Of a stretch of DNA of 64,000 nucleotides, positions 55,943 to 64,000 are shown in pieces. Position 1 is the first letter of the stretch. Each line of letters starts with the position of its first letter. Source of the stretch: Perilla frutescens. Taxonomy: Eukaryota; Streptophyta; Magnoliopsida; Lamiales; Lamiaceae. Position numbers and translations under genes: made by a program. Location of the stretch: assembly GCA_026008535.1 (NCBI GenBank), contig BRKX01000006.1, forward strand, positions 7,462,501 through 7,526,500, given 5' to 3'. The notes beneath the pieces are model-generated. The model was given only the letters and a program-made list of their open reading frames with translations, was not told the DNA's origin and did not search any database.

Positions 55943-57441
55943 TAATGCGATATTTTATACCTCAAATAATAAGTCGTGTCATGTGCAAGTGTACACGGAT
56001 GTAGCAAGCAATGATACGAGTCGAACCACAAGGAATAGGAGATATATTCTAAGATGCACAAATAATACCTAGTTAAATCTCAATCACTATTTAAACCAAA
56101 TAAGTCAAAGGAGTTGTTGTTCACTTCATTCATCAATCCAACATAAGATTTAAAATTTATAATAACTTCCAACACTAAAGAGATGAAATTTACGGGTTAA
56201 CAAAGGGGTTTAGGGTGTTGGATCCTTGATTTAAGGGTTTACACAAACATGAAGATCATATATAAATCAAAACTTTATTTATGATAAGGGTTTGTTCATT
56301 TAGGCATTTTCTCAAACACCTAATATGCAAAAATGATGTTAATACTTGCTATCTCTAACAAGCATTTCACTCAAACATACAAAGAGTCCCTTCCACAAAT
56401 TTCAACCCTAAATGCTCATACGTCTTTCAAAGTATAACCACAAGGTCTCATAGATCACCAACAAACACCAATAAGCAAAACTAATCACCCATTGAGCATA
56501 AAGATAAACATAAATGGAGGCCACCCATAAACATTTACAATCACAACTATGATCCACAAGATTTAATCAAAGAAATATACATTCATCCCACATTCATAAT
56601 AAACATTCTTATTTCAAAGATCCTTCACCCAACCCAAATTACTTGAACATAAATCATAAATAGAGATTAGATTAAACCAATAGAATGTACAAAGATTGCA
56701 CAAGATCCTTCCACTTCAATTCTTCAAACTTCAAGAATTCCTCTTTACAAGCCCCAGCCCTCTTCCTCCTCTCATTTCTATAGTTCTATCCTTGATTTTC
56801 TAGGGGAAAAATGGGTATAGGGATTGGGAGAAATTTTTAGAGTTTGATCCTTAATTTTCTCCTCAAAAATCCGTCTGTCTCTCCCTGTTCTATTGTTCAA
56901 TCCCCCTTTTTCCAAAATTAGAGGGAAACGCGTTGATAAGACACGCAAAACAGGGCGTCTGGGCGCGACACGGGCTCGGTCGCGCTGTAGCTCGCGCCGG
57001 AGAAGGGCGCAAAGGAGTGTCTTGGCGCGTGAGCGCGGTCGCGCCAGTGATCGCGCTGTGGGTCGCGCCAGAGAAGGTCACGAGGGAGTGCCTGGGCGCG
57101 GGATATCGGTCGCGCCATTGATCGCGTTGTGGGTCGCGCCAGAGACACGTGGAAAGCCTGGCTTGGTGCGACCCGATCCAGTCGCGCCTCCACCCGTGCT
57201 GTAGCTCGCGCCAGAGACGCATGGAAAGCCACATTTGGGCGCGGGCGGAGCGGTCGCACCTCGACCCGTGCTGTGGGTCGCGCCTGGTTCTTTGAATTCG
57301 ATGATTCTTCAATAACACACCTAGAATTTGCACTTGGATTAAAATATGGGTTTGGACATCAAAAATATACAGTTGGTTTATAAAATGGTATTGAAATAGC
57401 CCCAAGTTGCAGTCAAAAGAAGCACAAAATACCGATTATCA
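55943..57441 (-). repeat. Solo LTR of Athila element 3 family, with ATTGG target duplication
   Basis: 1499 bp. It is flanked by ATTGG at 55938-55942 and 57442-57446, which together restore the copia RNase H reading T-G-A-T-T-G-G-G-C-A. No primer site or internal sequence adjoins it. Its minus-strand end reads ATTA instead of the canonical terminus ATCA, a TG-to-TA change at 55943 on the + strand. Confidence 0.9.
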
Positions 57442-57885
57442 ATTGGGCAGGATCTCCAGATGATAGAAAAAGTACATCAGGTGCTTGTTTCTTTTTAGGA
57501 AACAATGTTGCTTCATAGTTCAGTAAGAAGCAGAACTAAATATCCTTATCTACATCAGAAGCTGAATACATTGCAGTAGAAAGCATTTCAACTCAGATTT
57601 TTTGGATGATGCAGATGATGAAGGACTATAAAGTTTCTCATGATACACCTATTTTATCTTATGACAATATGAGTGCTATCAATATATTCAAGAATCCAGT
57701 CCAGCATTCAAGGACAAAGCACATAGACATCAGACATCACTTCATCAAAGAGCTAGTTGAAGAAGAAGTTCTGAGGATTGAACATATGAAGACAGAAGAT
57801 CAACTAGATGATCTCTTCACTAAAGGACTGGATACTGCTCGATTTGAGAAACTTAGAGCATCCCTTGGGATGTGCTTGGTTTAGT
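57442..57885 (+). pseudogene. Copia B RNase H, C-terminal part
   Basis: It continues Y-C-D-A-D-W with A-G-S-P-D-D-R-K-S-T-S-G and then the copia RNase H motif T-S-E-A-E-Y-I-A near 57550. It ends with R-T-K-H-I-D-I-R-H-H-F and F-T-K-G-L at the usual end of copia pol. A TAG replaces a tryptophan near 57517. It would degrade RNA in the RNA-DNA hybrid. Confidence 0.88.
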
Positions 57886-58295
57886 AAAACCAAGAAGAGA
57901 GGTATGGGTATGTCTATTTCACACTCAACAAGAAAGAACCATTCCTACACAAAGGGACTGAACATTTTCATAAATGTTCATTCAGATGTACATGAATATT
58001 TTTCAAAACCCTGAGTACATCATTGCCAATGGCTAGTTCTGACTTGCAATCGTCATTTCTGATTTTTCGGGATTTCCCTCCAGTTTCTTAGTCTAACGGA
58101 AACCTGAGCCTATGTATTGAACGAAGTACTCTCTTATATATATGTTTAGCCATTTAGAGAGATTGATTATTCATTTCAAAATTCTGAAATCATAAACCCT
58201 TCTCTCTTTCTATCTTCTGTTTTCTCTATGATCATCTCTTCTATCTGCCATTGATTTTTCATTGATCATTCTTGAAAATCACCCATTTATTTTCA
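57886..58295 (+). other. Copia B spacer between pol and the env-like ORF
   Basis: No supportable ORF. It resembles a leader with T-rich segments. Nothing else recognised. Confidence 0.5.
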
Positions 58296-60611
58296 ATGGC
58301 TCTAAAACGTAAACTCATCCATCCCATGAAAGTCGTGAAGCCCAGGATGAGGTATGGAAAATCAACATATTCCAAGCCTCAGGACCAGTTTTATGAGGAA
58401 GATGAGTTCGATAGACAGGTTCAAGGTGAATCATCTTACAAAAAGCATGTACAAAGGACTCTTCATGATGAAACATCCAACAAGGATACTGATGAATTAA
58501 TTGAAACATTCCATAGAGAAGAAGAAGAAGAAGACTTGGAGACAGAAGAACAAGAAGTTGCCTCTTCTACAAAGAAAACAAAAACTTAAAGTCTTACTAT
58601 TCAAGATTTGTTGAATGAAGCAGCGCGATCATATGATGTTAACAAGAAGACTTCTGCAAAGAAGGCAAGAACAAAGGAAACTACAGTCAAGAAAACAAAG
58701 AAGACTACAACCCCTACTGCTAAGAAAGTCATCACAATACATGTTGCTCAAGCCCTTCAAAAAGAGAAGGGATCTACTGTTGATGATCCTGTTTTGCCTA
58801 AAGATGTTCTTGATCATGACAAGGAACATGTTGCTGAGAAGAGTACTGTAAAGACTTCAACTCCTGAAAATGTTGTGCAAAAGCCTCATACTCAACCTTC
58901 CACTACTGAAGGTGAAGATGAAGACAGGGAAGATGATATTCCCTTAAGCCTAAAGATGAAAACAATCGCTGCTGCTATAGCCAAGGGAAAGAAAAAGGTC
59001 ATAAAGAGACCTTTAGTTCCAGAACCTGCTGATAAGGAAGATGTTCAGAGTTCATCTTCAGAGTCTGCTGAGAAGACTCCTGTTCCACAATAGGAGAAAT
59101 TGCTTGCTTCAGCCCAATATGATCCATTCACTAGATCTCCAGTTAAGAAGAAAACTCCAAGGAAGAAGGCATCTACTTTTATTGTGCAGATAGTTCAGAG
59201 AACACCAATGACAAGAAGTCGAGCATCTACCACTCCACCATCTACTGGTACATCGACAAAGAAGAGAAAAACTATTGAACCTACAGGCCCTTCCAAGAAG
59301 GCCAAGAAAGCTGCTCAACCAAGAGATGCCCCTGAAGATGTTCACTCACATTCTAGTAAACATGAGTCTGATATTCACAAACAGATCATCCATGTGCCAG
59401 GTATCTCTAAACATGCTCTTTTCTGATCTTCCAAGCATACTGAATTGTGGGAGAAAGTGAAGCAGAGATCTATGATCTCTGAGAAGAAGGTGGACAAGGA
59501 TACATTACTAGCTACTGGAGTGTATTCACTGCTAGAGGATGCTAGGTTGCTTGGAACAGTGCAAAGGGTGCACGAGTTTGTTCCAATGGTTGTTTCAGAG
59601 TTCTACTGCAATATGACCAAAGAGATTGATGATCTAGAATTTGAAGACTTTCATAAAGTCTTTGTTAGAGTGGAGATGCTAAATTTCTTACCAGATCTCA
59701 TTAATGAGTTTTTGGGTTGCCACATTGAGAGGGAGTAAAAGGAGATTGATGGCTGAGGGATGGTTGCTGAAGAACTAACCCAGGGCATCTACACCAAATG
59801 GCCATCTCATCCGCAGACAATCCCTACTTCCAAGCTGACTCACAAGTATGGAGCTTTGTTCAGAATATTGATTCACAACTGGCTGACAACAAAGCACAGA
59901 GCTGCTGTGACTCAAGCCCAAGGAAGGTTTTTATATCACCTCGGAACTGGAAAGAAGTTCAATTTTAGTGAATTTATTTTTGGAAGGATTATCAATAGTG
60001 CAGAGTCTACAGTGGTGAAGGGACCTCTATGTTATCCTTCATTGATTTACAGCATCATAAAGCAAAAAAAGAAAAATATCTCAACAAAGAATGACAGGGT
60101 CATTCCACCCAAAAAGCCTCTTGTGATCAAGGTTGTTCCTGAAATTGGAGATCATCTCATGCGCCTCCAGTTCAAACAGTTTATAGCATCCAAGAAAGGA
60201 AGTGATGCTACTGTTGAAGAATCATCACCAAAAAGTGTTGTGCTAAAATTTCTGGAGAGGAGCCTGGAGTTTCATGCTCGATTGATTTCTGAGCATACTT
60301 CTGAGAAGATGAAGATACAAGTTATGATTGTTGATCTTTCATTAGGAGACGAATTTACCTCCCCAGCAACCGATGTGCCTGACAATGTTCGCAACTTGCA
60401 CAAGCTTGCAAGAACTGCCGCAGCTGCTACTCAGAAGGAATCTCCATTGGCTCCAAAGCAAGGTGAAGCACAGACTGCAGAAGAGGAAAAGGAAGCTGAA
60501 GCTGAAAAAGAAGAGTCTGTAGAAGAGGATCAGGAGGCTGGTGAAGAGGAGCTAGAGGCTGAAGAAGAAGTTGAAGCTGAAGAAGAGGCCGATGAGGGTA
60601 AAGAGATATGA
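58296..60611 (+). pseudogene. Copia B env-like ORF (five in-frame stops, no frameshift)
   Basis: A single reading frame of about 771 codons from the M of M-A-L-K-R-K-L to 60611. It is interrupted by TAA 58587, TAG 59091, TGA 59424, TAA 59736 and TGA 59754, all in one frame with no indel. The N-terminal two thirds are K/T/E-rich and disordered. The C-terminal third has the plant-transposon/env-like core (V-S-E-F-Y-C-N-M near 59600; I-H-N-W-L-T-T-K-H-R near 59870; L-G-T-G-K-K-F-N near 59940) and an E/A-rich tail. The fold is shared with the extra ORF of SIRE-type copia elements. I see no clear transmembrane segment. Function unknown. Confidence 0.75.
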
Positions 60612-61093
60612 TGATGCTGAAGAAGAATCTGAAGAAGAAGGAGATGAGCAAGCTTTTGATAAATTCGAGTAGTTTCTGAAATTACTCCCTTGCCTTTCTC
60701 GGTGGCAAATAGGAGGAGTAATGCAAATATTTTTTAAGTTTTTAATGTTTCTGTTCTAATTATCTTGCATTCATGTTTTGCAAAATATTTTTGTTTTGAT
60801 TTGATTAAAGCTTGTAATAGCTTTCTGATATTGAACAGATTTTCTATCTTCCCTATATAATTCATATCTGCTAAAAAAAATTGAAACTGCTATCAAAAGA
60901 TAAAAAGATAATAAAAAAAATATAATATAGCAAAGCAGATACAAACTGATAAGAAAGTGAAAAACAGCTGAATCATATGATGTTCAAAGGAATATTCAAG
61001 TACGTTTTAAGGTACATGATCCCACAATTCAAGTATTGTGTTCTTTTAAAATATGGAGTTGATTTGCCACCAGGTAAAGACAAAGGGGGAGAT
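60612..61093 (+). other. Copia B 3' non-coding region and polypurine tract
   Basis: AT-rich, no ORF. It ends with AAAGGGGGAGA at 61082-61092, the polypurine tract, one base before the LTR. Confidence 0.75.
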
Positions 61094-61991
61094 TGTTAGT
61101 GCAATCTGCACTCAAGTGTTCGAGATTGTCATGATCTGTATGGCAATATCAAAAGAACACATAATGTTTTGGTTATTCATGTTCGAATAACATGTTCTGG
61201 ACATTACTGTGAACATTCCGCTGCCAATCTGATTGAAGATCTAGACATGTACTTAATCATGTTCAGGAACATGATCATGTACATAGTTGTCCAGAGAGTT
61301 TACAAGAGACGTGCCATGCTAGATTTAAAGAGCTGGAGTTGCAGATTCGAGATGGACGTTTCAGAATAGAAGCTGCCTTGTTTATGATGAAGATCAAAGA
61401 AGGAAAGAAGGAGTTCAATTCAAGGAAGAAATCTAAACTAGGAAAGTCCAAATTAATTAAGGAAAGTTTCCTTGTTGATTCCAAGTCAGATTAGGACTTC
61501 TGATTACCTTTTTAAGACTATATCTTTTGTTTATAAATAGTCTGGGAATCAGACTAGTTTAGGTGACGAGAGTTTTACGAATAAACAAAAGGTAGAGAGT
61601 TTAAAAGACTTCATCTTTGAAGCATATAGTATTCGAGTAGACTAAGTTTGATCTTTGTGATCATTGTGTTTCTAGTCTGTGTTTGAAACTTAAATTCATA
61701 CACACTTAGAGGAGTCTCGGGAGAGATTTCCTGTGGGAACTAGAGGGATTCTAGGTTGTGAAGGGAGCTCGCAATTCAGTTCAACGAAAGAGGTTGTAGT
61801 GGGTAGGAAAGGGGTCGAGTGACGGGAGTCTTCGTGTAATAGCCTTTGTAAACATTCAACGAAGTAGTGAACTGTTTCTCACGGACTTGTGAAGTCCCGC
61901 TGACGTAGATCAATTGATCGAACAAGATTACCAACCTCGTGCCATTTTCTTGCTTTCAATATATATATTCTGACCCTGAATGTAAACAACA
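61094..61991 (+). repeat. 3' LTR of copia B
   Basis: It starts TGTTAGTGCAATCTGC after the polypurine tract. The end at AAACAACA (61991) is the most likely TG...CA terminus but is not proven because the 5' LTR is truncated. TTTATAAATAG at 61532 is a probable TATA region. From 61728 the sequence is duplicated together with the flank. Confidence 0.7.
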
Positions 61992-62948
61992 ATGTACACG
62001 TACATGATAATGAACATGATCGCACAATTATGTAACTTCAACACCCTTATTAATTCTTGAAAATTAAAAAACTAACTACTTAAATTTTGAAAGTCACAAA
62101 TATTAAATAAGAGTATCATTGGAAGTATATCTTTAATCTTTTATTTTTTAAATATTTTTAATCTACATGCGAGTAGAAAATAGATTATCTAATTGGGACA
62201 AAGAGAATATAATAAAAGCTAAATGAAAAAAAAAGGTAAAAAACAAATCAAACTGAAAAATTAATAGCAAAATCTAAAATTAGGTCATCCAAGTTGGACT
62301 ATCCAATGATAAAACAGACTTGTGTCGTATCTACGTCTTCCTGTGGGAACTAGAGGGATTCTAGGTTGTGAAGGGAGCTCGCAATTCAGTTCAACGAAAT
62401 AGGTTGTAGTGGGTAGGAAAGGGGTCGAGTGACGGGAGTCTTCGTGTAATAGCCTTTGTAAACATTCAACGAAGTAGTGAACTGTTTCTCACGGACTTGT
62501 GAAGTCCCGCTGACGTAGATCAATTGATCGAACAAGGTTACCAACCTCGTGCCATTTTCTTACTTTCAATATATATATTCTGACCCTAAATGTTCACAAC
62601 AATGTACACGTACATAATAATGAACATGATCGCACAGTTATGTAACTTCAACACCTTTATTAATTCTTGAAAATTAAAAAACTAACTACTTAAATTTTGA
62701 AAGTTACAAATATTAAATAAGAGTATCATTGGAAGTATATCTTTAATCTTTTATTTTTTAAATATTTTTAATCTACGTGCGATTAGAAAATAGATTATCT
62801 AATTGGGACAAAGAGAATATAATAAAAGCTAAATGAAAAAAAAAAGATAAAAAACAAATCAAACTGAAAAATTAATAGCAAAATCTAAAATTAGGTCATC
62901 CAAGTTGGACTATCCAATGATAAAACAGACTTGTGTTGTATCTACGTC
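61728..62948. repeat. 610-bp tandem duplication across the LTR end and its flank
   Basis: 61728-62337 and 62338-62948 are nearly identical direct copies. Each holds the last ~260 bp of the copia LTR (TGTGGGAACTAGAGGGATTC onward) plus ~345 bp of flank. Only scattered substitutions separate them. Confidence 0.92.
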
Positions 62949-63094
62949 AAAGGTAGAGATAGTTGCCATTTGATGACCATGTGATGTGCACGAATGCACG
63001 ATAAAATATCCGTCTAATTATTTTACACAGAAAAATGTATTTGACAAATAATTGGTTCGGTTTTTGGTTATTTCAATATTTTGCTCAAACCCTA
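62949..63094. other. AT-rich flank
   Basis: Short stretch with no feature recognised. Confidence 0.5.
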
Positions 63095-64000
63095 TGTAAT
63101 ACCCCGTAAAATAATTACTGCTTAATTTCAATTAATTGTTGAAATTACTATTTAGTAAAGTAATTTTCAGCAGAATAGGGTCATAAGTATCCGTTAATAA
63201 TTTCAGTATGGTTTGAATTCCTTTTGGAAAGCCGGAATCATAATTTAAGATAAATTTGATTCCTAATTCTTTTAAATTACGGTGTGTTATCGTGAATTAG
63301 ATATTCCGATAATTTTGTTCGGGAATGGGAGAATCATATATTCTCCATTCATTTAGAATTTAAACTCAAATAATTTAATCAGAGTATTTTAAATAGAGAG
63401 AATTTAATTATTCTCTAGTTCTAATAATTTAAATATCAAGATTATAAAATCGGTAATTTTTATCCAATAATTTTTAGATAAATTATTGTTTTAAAAGTAA
63501 GTGAATTATTTTAACAATATCAATTTAGTTCGGAATTTTTTTTTCGAAGACAGAAAATATCACGATAGTCGAACGATCGGGTAATTTGTTTGGTCAACCA
63601 AGGCATGGCTTCCCTCACCTCACCCATGCCTTTCCCCTCACCCTCCCACGTTTTTTTTTAAATCAATCAAAACATCCATCTTCATTCTTTCCGTAAAAAG
63701 AATCGAGAGAGAGGATCACACAAAAGAAAAAAAAAAAGGGGGAACAACACAGCTGCCCTTCCTCTTCTTCTTTCCTTGCTTCTTCTTCATTTGTTTCAAC
63801 GTATTACCGAGAGAGAGAGAGGGAGAGCACAGCAACCCACACATCAACTTCACTCCATTGTTAATTGAAAGGTATTCGAAAAAAAAACTAGAATTTTTTT
63901 TTATATATGTTTCAGATTTCGTGAGATACATATATATATTTGTGTTGCAAAAATTTTGAGAAGCATGTTAGATTAATGGTAGAAATGAATTGTGATATGA
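63095..64000 (+). repeat. Possible start of a further Ty3/gypsy LTR (runs out of window)
   Basis: TGTAATACCCCGTAAAATAA at 63095 resembles the start of many plant Ty3/gypsy LTRs. The sequence then has purine-rich and GAGAGA microsatellite stretches (63810-63828) typical of such LTR promoters or of a plant 5' UTR. With no second end visible, a host promoter is an alternative. Confidence 0.35.

Larger units (their letters stand above)
54463..57441. repeat. Segmental duplication, copy B
   Basis: Second copy of 41373-44396: CLE pseudogene, 3' flank, copia LTR/RNase H fragment and Athila LTR. Here the Athila LTR is followed by copia RNase H sequence instead of Athila internal sequence. Confidence 0.92.
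42693..61991 (+). mobile_element. SIRE-like Ty1/copia element B, internally deleted and carrying the Athila insertion
   Basis: The parts are the 5' LTR start, RNase H, env-like ORF, polypurine tract and 3' LTR, all on the + strand. They are split by the nested Athila DNA and the duplication. The region from LTR position ~132 to RNase H (gag, protease, integrase, RT) is missing. The env-like ORF after pol places it in the SIRE/Maximus group. Confidence 0.8.

Noticed and set aside
41373..57441. Reading the two 3-kb copies as the LTRs of one retrotransposon that had captured the CLE gene
   Set aside because: True LTR borders lie at 42851/44396 and 55943/57441, shown by the polypurine tract, the ATTGG target duplications and restoration of the copia RNase H codons. 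No primer-binding site follows the CLE end.
1..64000. rRNA, tRNA or snoRNA genes
   Set aside because: I looked for tRNA-like clover-leaf cores and conserved rRNA words. The only tRNA-related matches are the short primer-binding sites.

Overview
This window looks like nuclear DNA of a flowering plant, most likely a eudicot. It is AT-rich intergenic sequence packed with plant-type LTR retrotransposons (Athila-type and Tat-type Ty3/gypsy, SIRE/Maximus-like Ty1/copia) and Helitron-like termini. I see one convincing host gene and no rRNA, tRNA or CRISPR array.

Layout. (1) 1-10364: 3' part of an Athila element (element 1, + strand: end of gag-protease, pol, env-like ORF, 3' LTR). It appears inserted into the 5' LTR of (2) a second, older Athila element (element 2, 10365-21881), which lacks its reverse transcriptase and carries many stop codons. 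(3) At 21882 a Tat-lineage element (+ strand) begins inside the 3' LTR of element 2. It has gag, protease, RT, two RNase H domains and integrase, plus an antisense accessory ORF with a plant-mobile-domain-like region and a coiled coil. (4) Near 31.6 kb it is joined to a truncated SIRE-like copia element (minus strand, copia A, to 35549). (5) 35550-41227 is AT-rich sequence with two Helitron-like 3' ends, a 232-bp minisatellite and a 60-bp duplication.

(6) 41387-42070 is the main point of interest: an intronless gene for a 227-residue secreted precursor with nine CLE-like (CLAVATA3/ESR-related) motifs at a nearly fixed 22-residue spacing. Most differences among its last five units are synonymous, as expected of a selected peptide gene. 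(7) 42693-61991 is a copia element (copia B, + strand) with an internal deletion. A third Athila element (element 3, minus strand) landed in its RNase H region with a 5-bp target duplication ATTGG. The whole segment 'CLE gene - copia fragment - Athila LTR' is present twice (41373-44396 and 54463-57441). The second CLE copy has no native TATA region and a 1-bp frameshift, and the Athila LTR next to it is a solo LTR with both target-site copies. The arrangement fits a tandem duplication joined at a short microhomology between the CLE promoter and the Athila leader, followed by LTR-LTR recombination. (8) 61992-64000: flank with a 610-bp tandem duplication, then the possible start of another LTR.

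The retroelements form a decay series. Many stop codons look like C-to-T or G-to-A changes, as expected for cytosine-methylated silenced DNA. The three Athila copies share an apparent intron before the env-like ORF, GC-rich GCGCGACC patches in both the LTR and the pol-env interval, and a second polypurine tract after the env-like ORF.
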